In this document: positions 34,500 through 41,765 of the stretch, in pieces
Layout of the letters: each line of letters opens with the position of its first letter
Numbering within the stretch: position 1 is the first letter of the stretch
Source: Methylobacterium aerolatum
GTDB lineage: Bacteria; Pseudomonadota; Alphaproteobacteria; Rhizobiales; Beijerinckiaceae
DNA: 64,000 nucleotides
Assembly: GCF_022179085.1 (NCBI RefSeq)
Contig: NZ_BPQE01000024.1
Span: forward strand, 20,125 to 84,124
Reading direction: 5' to 3'
The notes under the pieces: model-generated
The model's database searches: none
Told to the model about the DNA's origin: nothing
What the model saw: only the letters and a program-made list of their open reading frames with translations
Position numbers and translations under genes: made by a program

Positions 34500-34668
34500 G
34501 CCGGCACGCGAAGCGTCCCGGCTCAGAGCTGGGACGCCGGTCGAGTTTGCCCCGGTCCCGGCCGTTCAGGACGACGGAAGCGCCCTCCGACGCAAACCGT
34601 TTCGCGGTGGCGGCGCCGATGCCGCTTCCGGCACCAGTGATGACGCGCCTCTTCTCGAAGCGGGACAT
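34489..34668 (-). pseudogene. SDR N-terminal fragment
   Basis: Reading down from the ATG at 34668, the first 45 residues are the N-terminus of a classical short-chain dehydrogenase: RRVITGAGSGIGAATAKRF (the TGxxxGIG NADP-binding motif) followed by GASVVLNGRDRGKL. The homology ends near 34530, and a stop follows at 34489 inside the end of the opposing reductase gene. The YxxxK active site and some 200 residues are missing. It is a truncated relic, cut where the terminator hairpin of the neighbouring gene now lies. Confidence 0.75.
34514..34536 (+). terminator. hairpin after the MDR reductase gene
   Basis: CGTCCC and GGGACG pair around an inner GCTC/GAGC stem, 14 bases after the stop at 34499; a plausible factor-independent or Rho-assisted terminator. 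Confidence 0.5.
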
Positions 34669-34714
34669 GTTCGGCTTCCTTCCTAACGGGTGATGCCGTG
34701 GGCGATGCCGGATT

Positions 34715-35773
34715 TCAGGCGACGGGCGGGATGACCTTCAGGTCGCTCAGGTGCCGGAACTGGTTACGGAACATGTCTTCGGTGTCGATGCAGGCATGGA
34801 ATCCGGCCTGGCGGGCCTTGATCGTGCTGCTGATGTTGTCGAAGCCGCTGGCAAAGATGAAATCGCCGAAGGGCCACGAAGCCACCTTGTCATAGGGGAT
34901 CAGCTGTAGCCCGTGGCGTTCGGTCATTCTATCCCAGAGCGGCCCCTTGTCGGCCATGTAGGTCGCGAGCGGCATCGGGATCGGATCGGCCCAGTCCATG
35001 TTGAACATACGCGCGATCCGCGGCCACATGTGCTGCCAGCGAAAGTAGTCGCCGTTGGTGATGTTGAAGATCTCGTTTCGCGCAGCCGGCGTCGTACCGG
35101 CCCAGTCGGCGGCCTCGGCCAGGATGTCGGCGGAGCTGACCTGGTAGAGTGCCCGGTAGGCGGCCTCGGTTCCCGGGAATCGAAGCGGGATGCCGAGTTC
35201 CTTCGAGATGGCCGCATAGACGGCGATCACCGTCAGCAGGTTCATCGGGTTGCCGACCGCGAAGCCGCAGACCGCCTCTGGCCGAAGGGCCGTGAACGAC
35301 CAATCCTTGCCCTTCTGGCGCTCACGCAGGAGATCCTCCTGGTCGTAGTAGAAGTTCGGCGGCATCAGGCGCGGGTCGTCTTCGCGGGCGGGCGTCTTGA
35401 ACGGGCCGAGATCGGCGCCGTAGGCCTTGCCGCCCTGGTAGAACGTGACGTGGCGCAGGCCCGGTGAGGTCTCCTCGACGACGTCGAGCAGGTTGCGCAG
35501 GATGGCGACGTTGACCGTGCTCTTCTCGGCGGCGGTCTGCTTTTCGATGTAGGCGCCGAACACGATGTGGGTGACGTCGCGGATGCCGCCGAGGCGGTCC
35601 CGGACCTGTCCGGGGTCGAGCAGGTCGACCGAGACCGCCTCGACGTTCGGGATGGACGGCTCGGTCCGTCGCGACAGCCCCAGCACTTGGGTATCGGGTC
35701 GAGCAGCGAGGCGAGCGGCTGCGGCGCGGCCGATGACGCCCTGGGCGCCGGCGACGAGGACTTTTCTTTGCAT
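34715..35773 (-). CDS. PRISE-type (progesterone 5-beta-reductase/iridoid synthase-like) NADPH enone reductase
   Basis: 352 residues of the atypical SDR75 family: N-terminal Rossmann motif VLVAGAQGVIGRAAAARL, GLSRRTEP for NADPH selectivity, the catalytic lysine in VTFYQGGKAYGADLG and the catalytic tyrosine in NFYYDQEDLL. Such enzymes reduce the C=C bond of enones and enals. Bacterial members are usually annotated as NAD-dependent epimerases. It is divergent from nothing close; its upstream region is a 740-base stretch with no gene on this side. Confidence 0.88.
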   Translation of the reverse strand: MQRKVLVAGAQGVIGRAAAARLAARPDTQVLGLSRRTEPSIPNVEAVSVDLLDPGQVRDRLGGIRDVTHIVFGAYIEKQTAAEKSTVNVAILRNLLDVVEETSPGLRHVTFYQGGKAYGADLGPFKTPAREDDPRLMPPNFYYDQEDLLRERQKGKDWSFTALRPEAVCGFAVGNPMNLLTVIAVYAAISKELGIPLRFPGTEAAYRALYQVSSADILAEAADWAGTTPAARNEIFNITNGDYFRWQHMWPRIARMFNMDWADPIPMPLATYMADKGPLWDRMTERHGLQLIPYDKVASWPFGDFIFASGFDNISSTIKARQAGFHACIDTEDMFRNQFRHLSDLKVIPPVA

Positions 35774-36521
35774 GGTTGGCTCGCTCCCGTTTCCCGTAAG
35801 CTGGGGGTTGGCGGGACGCGTGGGAGGCGACCGCTTCCTGAACCAGTCTTACCCAAAGGAAAGCTGCCGTCCTCGGCCTAGGTTCGCACGCTCGATGATC
35901 CGGTCCGCGCCTCGCCCATCGCACGCCTGCAACGATCCTCGACCTCGGAGAGGTCGCGAGCGATGACCTTCTACACGCCGAAGGCCCGTATGAGCGCTAT
36001 TCCAGCATGGCCTGCAGCTCGGCCCGTCGCGTATCGCCGGGCACGACCGTTTCAATCAGGCGACAGGACCACGCGAGGCGGTCGGGGTCGCGCTCCCCCC
36101 AGAGCCCGCGTGCCTTGTTGTCCCTTGAATCCTCGCAGACGTGGAGCGGTGGGCACAACAGGGTCGAAGCTCAAACTACCAGGCGAGGGTCTGCTTTTGA
36201 CCCAACCCAGCCGCTCACCGCTTCAGATCCGGCGCTTGAAAGCGGATAAACGCTCGCTCAAGGCAGTCGTTTAGCGATCGTGATCGCTGGCTTGGTGGGT
36301 CGGAGACACCGGTTCGTCTGGCGCTGCGGGCTGAACGAACACGTCAGGTGCGGACGAGCCGTTGCCGCTAGATGATCCGGCGCGTTTCCTCGGCGGTCCA
36401 CCGGCGCTTTCCGCAGCGCACTGAATGCGGTGTGCGCCATCCGCGCAGGTTTCACCCCGGGGAACCAAGGCGGCCCGGAACCGGTCGTGTGAGAGACGAT
36501 CGTCCGACCGGAGAGACCATC
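35774..36521. other. long intergenic stretch, mostly without signal
   Basis: About 750 bases between the divergent PRISE and hydrolase genes. No frame has a recognisable domain. It contains a short 3'-type copy of the dispersed repeat (36190-36262) and the ribosome site GGAGAGA for the hydrolase near its end. Both promoters must lie here. Confidence 0.5.
36190..36262 (+). repeat. dispersed intergenic repeat, 3'-type fragment
   Basis: GACCCAACCCAGCCGCTCA (from 36198) followed by a TGAAAGCGGATAAACG word matches the 3' third of the long copies at 23330 and 29121 and the fragment at 44967. Confidence 0.6.
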
Positions 36522-37343
36522 ATGCCCTTCATCGCGGCCCACGACGGCGCGCAGCTTTTTTTCAAGGACTGGGGACGCGGTCGGCCGGTCGTGCTCATCC
36601 ACGGCTGGCCGCTCGATGCCGACATGTGGGAGTTCCAGCAGCGGACGGTCACCGAGGCTGGTTTTCGCACCATCGCCTACGACCGCCGCGGTTTCGGCCG
36701 TTCTGACCAGACCTGGGACGGCTACGATTACGACACCCTCGCCGACGACCTGAAATCCGTGCTCGACGCCCTCGATGTGCAGGACGTAGCGCTGGTCGGG
36801 TTCTCAATGGGCGGCGGCGAGATCGCCCGGTACATGAGCCGGCATGGCGGCGCCCGGGTCACTCGGGCCGCGCTCGTCTCGTCGGTGACGCCCTATATGC
36901 TCAAGACGGCCGACAACCCAGACGGCGTCGACCCAGCGGTGTTCGACGGCATGATCGCCGGGCTGAAGAAGGACCGCCCGAACTTCATGGCGACTTTCGC
37001 AAAGACGTTCTTCGGGGTTGGGATGCTCTCATCGCCGGTCTCGTCCGACCTGATCGAATGGACCGGCACCCTCGCGATGCGCGGGTCGCCGAAGGCGACG
37101 ACCGCCTGCGTGACGGCCTTCGCCGAGACCGACTTCCGCGCCGACATGGCCGCGTTTCGCGTGCCGACCCTCGTGATCCACGGCGATGCCGACCGGACCG
37201 TGCCGATCGACGTGTCGGGCAAGGCCACAGCCGCCGCGATCCCCGGCGCCGAGTTCGTCGTCTATGACGGCGCGCCGCATGCCGTGCCGTTCACCCATGC
37301 CGAACGGCTGAACGCGGATCTGATCACCTTTCTGAAGGGCTGA
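36522..37343 (+). CDS. alpha/beta hydrolase, haloperoxidase/arylesterase type
   Basis: 273 residues from the ATG at 36522, with GGAGAGA upstream. The fold is clear: VVLIHGWPLDADMWEFQ (oxyanion loop), YDRRGFGRSDQTWDGYDYDTLADDL, nucleophile serine in VGFSMGGGEIARY, the acid in VIHGDADRTVPID and the histidine in GAPHAVPFTHAERL. This layout is that of cofactor-free non-heme chloroperoxidases and arylesterases. It is followed after 47 bases by the Old Yellow Enzyme gene on the same strand, so the two are likely co-transcribed. Confidence 0.93.
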   Translation: MPFIAAHDGAQLFFKDWGRGRPVVLIHGWPLDADMWEFQQRTVTEAGFRTIAYDRRGFGRSDQTWDGYDYDTLADDLKSVLDALDVQDVALVGFSMGGGEIARYMSRHGGARVTRAALVSSVTPYMLKTADNPDGVDPAVFDGMIAGLKKDRPNFMATFAKTFFGVGMLSSPVSSDLIEWTGTLAMRGSPKATTACVTAFAETDFRADMAAFRVPTLVIHGDADRTVPIDVSGKATAAAIPGAEFVVYDGAPHAVPFTHAERLNADLITFLKG

Positions 37344-37390
37344 CCCGCGCTCCGCTCACCATTCCCCCCGCACACATAATCCGAGGTACC

Positions 37391-38503
37391 ATGACGACGA
37401 GCCCGATCCTCCAACCCGTAACAATCGGCGATCTGCACCTCAAGAACCGCATCGTGATGGCGCCGCTGACCCGCAGCCGGTCTTCGACCGCGGGCGTACC
37501 GCCGGACTTCGCCGCCGATTATTACGGCCAGCGTGCCAGCGCCGGCCTCATTATCTCAGAGGCTACTAATATCTCGCAGCAGGCCGTGGGCTATGCCTAC
37601 ACGCCGGGCATCTGGTCGGACGAGCAGATCGAGGCTTGGAAGCGCATCGTCTCGACGGTCCACGCCAACGACGGCTGCATCTTCCTCCAGCTGTGGCACA
37701 CCGGCCGGATATCCCATCCCGACCTGCAGCCAGGGGGCGAACTCCCGGTCTCCGCTTCGGCGGTGAAGCCGGAGGGAACTGCCTTCACGATGGAGGGGAT
37801 GAAGCCCCACGTCACCCCGCGGGCGTTGGAGACCGACGAGATCCCTGGCATCGTCGATGATTACCGGCGCGCGGCCGTGAACGCCAAGCGCGCCGGCTTC
37901 GACGGGGTCGAGGTCCACTCGGCCAACAACTACCTGCTGGAGCAGTTCGTGCGAGATTCGACCAACAAGCGAACCGATCGCTACGGTGGCTCGATCGAGA
38001 ATCGTTTGCGGTTCCCGCTTGAGGTGGTCCGTGCGGTGACCGAGGCCTGGGACGGCGGAAGCCGCGTCGGCATCCGGCTGTCGCCCGCCACGACGCAGCC
38101 CGGCGAGACACCGCTCGATTCCGAGACGCATGCCACCTTCGGCGCCTATGTCGATGCGCTCAACGAGTTCGGCTTGCTCTACATTCACACGATCGAGGGC
38201 GTCACGCAGCAGACCCGTGATGTGCCGGACGGCGTCGATTTCCTCGACCTGCGGCGCCGGTTCGAGGGCGCCTATATCGGCAACAACCAGAACACCCTGG
38301 ATCTCGCCGAGAAGGAACTGGCCGGGGGGCGCGCCGATCTGTTCAGCTTCGGCCGGCCCTACCTTGCCAACCCGGACCTCGTCGGGCGGCTGGCGAGCGG
38401 GGCACCGCTGGCCGAGGCACCCAAGCAATACTGGTACGGCGGCGGTGCGACCGGTTACTCCGACTGGCCGGGCATGGACGGGCCGGTACCGGTACGGCGC
38501 TGA
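37391..38503 (+). CDS. Old Yellow Enzyme-family alkene reductase (NemA-like)
   Basis: 370 residues, an FMN-binding TIM barrel: LKNRIVMAPLTRSRS at the start, LQLWHTGRISHP, the substrate-binding pair H and N in VEVHSANNYLLEQF, RYGGSIENRLRFPLEV, and the FMN-phosphate loop DLFSFGRPYLANPDLV. It reduces activated C=C bonds of enals, maleimides and nitro compounds with NAD(P)H. Neighbours (an MDR reductase, PRISE enzyme, DJ-1 protein, aldo/keto reductase) all deal with reactive carbonyls. Confidence 0.95.
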   Translation: MTTSPILQPVTIGDLHLKNRIVMAPLTRSRSSTAGVPPDFAADYYGQRASAGLIISEATNISQQAVGYAYTPGIWSDEQIEAWKRIVSTVHANDGCIFLQLWHTGRISHPDLQPGGELPVSASAVKPEGTAFTMEGMKPHVTPRALETDEIPGIVDDYRRAAVNAKRAGFDGVEVHSANNYLLEQFVRDSTNKRTDRYGGSIENRLRFPLEVVRAVTEAWDGGSRVGIRLSPATTQPGETPLDSETHATFGAYVDALNEFGLLYIHTIEGVTQQTRDVPDGVDFLDLRRRFEGAYIGNNQNTLDLAEKELAGGRADLFSFGRPYLANPDLVGRLASGAPLAEAPKQYWYGGGATGYSDWPGMDGPVPVRR

Positions 38504-38928
38504 ACCGATCACGGAGATCGGCACGTCGCCGATTGTGACCGAGGCGACGGCTTGTATCGTGTGAGTGTCTTGCTGCGCGCGGGAGAGCGCTCGGCCAACC
38601 TCGGCCTTGCCGGCAGGATCGAACCGAGCGGCCGGTGTGTACCCCGGCCGGCATCGCGCGTGGGTCACCACCACCAGGGGCAAGTTGCTCGAAACCGCGC
38701 TCCGAGCCTCCGAGGGCGCCAAGTCGGTGAGTATGCGACGTGGCGCCGAGGATGCGTCCTCGGTCGCCTACAACCCGTGCCGACATGCGGGCCGGCGCGC
38801 CGCGTCGCTCCGGCACCGGGTCCCAGCGCGGCCTCGCGAGGGCGGCGTGCAACGACCGGGCATGGCGCGGGTTTCCTAGCCTTCGACTGAGACGCCCCGA
38901 TCCTACCAATCCGAACCCAAGGAGCACC
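38504..38928. other. intergenic stretch
   Basis: About 425 bases after the alkene reductase with no gene I can support. AAGGAG seven bases ahead of 38929 is the ribosome site of the next gene. Confidence 0.5.
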
Positions 38929-39342
38929 ATGTCCCGCGAGAGCAGCATCCAGGCGACCGAGAAGTTCGGAGAACTCGTCAACGGTGGCCAGTTCGACGCC
39001 TTCCCCGAGGTCGTCGCCCCGGACTGCCATGATCACGACCCGGCTCCGGGCCAGCACATGGGTCCCGAGGGATACAAGGCCTTCTTCACCGAACTCCGCA
39101 CGGCGTTCCCCGACATGCAGGTCGAGGTGAAGAAGCTCGTCGCCGACGGGGACAGCGTCGCCTTCGCCTATACGCTCACCGGCACGCACCAGGGTGACTT
39201 CAACGGCCACAAGCCGACCGGGAAGGCCATCAAGGTCCGCGGCATGCAGATCGGCCGCTTCGTCGACGGCAAGATGGTCGAGCGGTGGGGCTCGTCCGAC
39301 GAGCTCGGCATCCTGAAGCAGATAGGCGCCATCGAGGGTTGA
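38929..39342 (+). CDS. SnoaL-like ester cyclase family protein
   Basis: 137 residues with an NTF2-like cone fold: a first helix (IQATEKFGELVNGGQFDAF), the CHDHDPAPGQHMGPEGYKAFF region with the histidine and aspartate pattern of SnoaL polyketide cyclases, and the late strand KVRGMQIGRFVDGKMVERWGSSD. The bacterial relatives are widespread, small and of unknown function. The start at 38929 has AAGGAG before it. Confidence 0.9.
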   Translation: MSRESSIQATEKFGELVNGGQFDAFPEVVAPDCHDHDPAPGQHMGPEGYKAFFTELRTAFPDMQVEVKKLVADGDSVAFAYTLTGTHQGDFNGHKPTGKAIKVRGMQIGRFVDGKMVERWGSSDELGILKQIGAIEG

Positions 39343-39360
39343 CGGAGGCTTCCGCGAAGG

Positions 39361-39422
39361 CGTCCCGGCCGCGGGACGTCCTCAAGACATGACCCGGGGC
39401 GGCCCATGGGCCGCCCCGGGTC
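39361..39422. terminator. double hairpin terminator between convergent genes
   Basis: Two hairpins in tandem: CGTCCCG/CGGGACG around GCCG (39361-39378), and a perfect 32-base palindrome at 39391-39422 with arms starting GACCCGGGGCGG. The pair separates the convergent SnoaL-like and PfpI-like genes, so it can serve both strands. Confidence 0.8.
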
Positions 39423-39452
39423 TCAAGAGCCAATTTTCGGCTTCCCGACGCC

Positions 39453-40022
39453 TCAGGCGCTCCGGGCTTGGTCGGGATGGCGGCCCTCCGCGAACTCCTC
39501 GACGATCTTGGCGCAGAAGGCAGGCAGGTCCTTGGGCGTGCGGCTGGTGACAAGCCCCTTGTCGCAGACGACCTCCTCGTCGACCCAGGTGCCGCCGGCG
39601 TTCTCGATGTCGCGGCGAACCGTGGGGTATGAGGTCAGCGTCCGGCCCTTCACGACGTCGGCCTCGATCAGGGTCCACGGCCCGTGGCAGATGACCCCGA
39701 CCGGCTTGCCCGCGGCGAAGAAGTCCCGGACGAACGCCACGACATCCTTGCTCGCCCGGAGCTTGTCGGCGCCGACGCAGCCGCCGGGCACGACGAGGCC
39801 GTCGTAGTCCGCGGCCGACGCCCCCTCGATGGTCCTGTCCACCTTGTAGCGGTTGGCGGGATCGAGGTCGTTGTTGACTGTCTCGGCTTCGCCGGCCTCC
39901 AGACCGATGACAGTCACGGTCGCCCCGGCCTGCTTCACCGCCTCATGCGGCTTGGCGAACTCCGGATCCTCGGTGCCGCGCGGTGCGATCAGGATCGCGA
40001 TCTTCTTGCCCTGCAAGCTCAT
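39453..40022 (-). CDS. DJ-1/PfpI-family protein (YhbO-like)
   Basis: 189 residues from the ATG at 40022. The nucleophile cysteine is in VGVICHGPWTLIEADVVKGR, the elbow glutamate in APRGTEDPEFAKP, and the loop DGLVVPGGCVGADKLR is typical of PfpI/YhbO proteins. Members act as glyoxalase III-type or deglycase-like enzymes that counter methylglyoxal and glyoxal stress. It lies within the electrophile-handling block. Confidence 0.93.
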   Translation of the reverse strand: MSLQGKKIAILIAPRGTEDPEFAKPHEAVKQAGATVTVIGLEAGEAETVNNDLDPANRYKVDRTIEGASAADYDGLVVPGGCVGADKLRASKDVVAFVRDFFAAGKPVGVICHGPWTLIEADVVKGRTLTSYPTVRRDIENAGGTWVDEEVVCDKGLVTSRTPKDLPAFCAKIVEEFAEGRHPDQARSA

Positions 40023-40452
40023 GTCATCGTCCTTCTGGGTGTCGGAATCTAAAGGAGGCACCGTCGCGCCGTTCCTCACGACGGGATGCGGTCGATGCCG
40101 GAGGTATCCCGGCCGCGACGCCGTTTTCGCGGTGGCGGACGGCGGTCAGCGCCCGATAGACTCGGAGACGCGCCCGCATCACCGAACCGAGCGGCCGGTG
40201 CGCCGCCAGACTGTGCGCTGGGCGGAAAGTCATCTCCCGGGATACGAACGAGTTCCCTTGCGGCCCGAGGGGGCGCCCATCCGCCGAACGGTCGCCACGA
40301 CGCATGTTCGAGGCGCCTTCACCTCTCGGCAGGCAGCTTGGGTCGTTCGGACGATCCGCGAATCCCCGCCTAGCGGCGGGATCGTCCGCTGCCGGGCGGG
40401 GCTTCGAGACAGCGGGACGGTCATCTGCCCTGATCAAGTGGGCATCACGGGC
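40023..40452. other. intergenic stretch upstream of the DJ-1/PfpI gene
   Basis: About 430 bases between the stop of the aldo/keto reductase gene and the start of the DJ-1/PfpI gene, both on the minus strand. Nothing recognised besides the presumed promoter of the latter; open frames here look like chance. Confidence 0.45.
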
Positions 40453-41292
40453 CTACAACATAGGGAGGTGGCGCGGTCGGGGACCCCGCGGAAACGCTGC
40501 GTCGATCCGCATGAGCTCGTCTTCCGTCAGCCGCAGCGGGCCAGCGCTGGCGTTGTCGGCGGCATGCTCGGGACTGGACGCCTTGGGGATCGTGAAAGTG
40601 GACGGCCTCCGCGCCAGGAACCGGAGCGCGACCTGACGGGCGGTGGCGCCATGGTTCGCCGCGATCTCATCCAGGACGCGGCCGCCCGATGTTCGTGGGC
40701 CAGGGAAGCTGCCATGGCCGAATGGGCTGTAGGCGACGACGGCGATGCCGTGATCCTCGCACCAGGGCTGGACGGCGTGCTCGATTGCACGCTCCTCCAA
40801 GTGGTAGAGAACCTGGTTGCAGGCGATGCGCCCCTCGCCCCCGGCCTTCCAGGCGGCTTCGAGGTTGGGCACATCGAAGTTGCTCACCCCCCAGGACAGG
40901 ATCTTGCCTTGTTCGCGGAGCCGCTCGAAGCCGGCGAAGGTGTCCTCAAGGGGATGCGAGCCAGGCCAGTGCAGCAGGTAACAGTCCAGCCTGTCGGTGC
41001 GCAGGCGCGCGAGCGAGCGCTCGCAGGCCGCCACCGTCCCGGCAAGGGAGGCGTTGCTGGGGAGAACCTTGGAGAAGAGGAATACGTCATCGCGCCGCCC
41101 GGCGATTGCCTCGCCGACCACGGTCTCGGCGTCACCGTACATCTCGGCGGTATCGATGTGCGTCATGCCGAGGTCGAGGCCGCGGCGCAGCGCTGCGACC
41201 GCGGTGGGCCGGTGCGCGTCGTCGATGTACCAGGTTCCCTGGCCGATCACCGCAACATCACGCGGTACGGCACCAAACGGGCGCTGCTCCAT
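40453..41292 (-). CDS. aldo/keto reductase
   Basis: 279 residues from the ATG at 41292. The catalytic tetrad can be seen: aspartate and tyrosine in HIDTAEMYGDAE, lysine in FLFSKVLPSN, histidine in CYLLHWPGSHPLED. GVSNFDV and the IPKASSPEHAADN NADP-binding stretch are typical of the family. It reduces aldehydes and ketones, including methylglyoxal in related enzymes, which fits the neighbouring DJ-1 gene. Confidence 0.93.
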   Translation of the reverse strand: MEQRPFGAVPRDVAVIGQGTWYIDDAHRPTAVAALRRGLDLGMTHIDTAEMYGDAETVVGEAIAGRRDDVFLFSKVLPSNASLAGTVAACERSLARLRTDRLDCYLLHWPGSHPLEDTFAGFERLREQGKILSWGVSNFDVPNLEAAWKAGGEGRIACNQVLYHLEERAIEHAVQPWCEDHGIAVVAYSPFGHGSFPGPRTSGGRVLDEIAANHGATARQVALRFLARRPSTFTIPKASSPEHAADNASAGPLRLTEDELMRIDAAFPRGPRPRHLPML

Positions 41293-41325
41293 GCCTTCCC
41301 CTCCATCCGCGGACGACAAGTGCGT

Positions 41326-41514
41326 TCAAGGCGCGAACACCGCGCGCAAGCAGCCGTCCGTCTTGTGCTTGAACATGTCGTAGCCGCGCGTTCCGTCCTC
41401 AAGGGAGAAACGGTGGGTGGCGAGGCAGGCCCGGTTGAGCTCGCCCTTCTGGGCGTGCGTCAGCTGCCGGTCCATGTCGGCTTGTCCGTGTTGTTGGGCG
41501 GTGCGCACCGTCAT
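41326..41514 (-). pseudogene. C-terminal fragment of a zinc-dependent alcohol/formaldehyde dehydrogenase
   Basis: The encoded tail (MDRQLTHAQKGELNRACLATHRFSLEDGTRGYDMFKHK) is the C-terminus of a glutathione-independent formaldehyde dehydrogenase-like MDR enzyme, ending in DGCLRAVFAP. The remaining 300 or so residues, including the zinc and NAD sites, are missing. The fragment precedes the aldo/keto reductase on the same strand and lies 250 bases from the end of the integrase gene, so the rest was probably lost when the integrase-bearing DNA arrived. Confidence 0.75.
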
Positions 41515-41712
41515 ACCGCACCGTTTGGTCGCACATTCCGTCGTCGCCGTACCCCACCTAAAGATCTGGATGCTGCGATCTTGCGCTTAGGCGTGCCTTC
41601 CAAAGCCCGCTGATGTGTCACAACATGAGGATGTCGTGGCCGCCGGCTTGATCGATGTCTGCTTCGGAGACGCACACGAGGACCATCACGTGACTGGAAT
41701 GGGCGCAAAGCC

Positions 41713-41750
41713 GAATGTCCGCTCAGGACAAAGGACACACCTAAGCGGAC
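41713..41750 (+). repeat. dispersed intergenic repeat, short inverted pair
   Basis: GAATGTCCGCTcagg and ctAAGCGGAC form a spaced inverted pair built of the same words as the long copies; it lies just past the integrase stop. Confidence 0.45.
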
Positions 41751-41765
41751 GCGATCCATAGTCGG

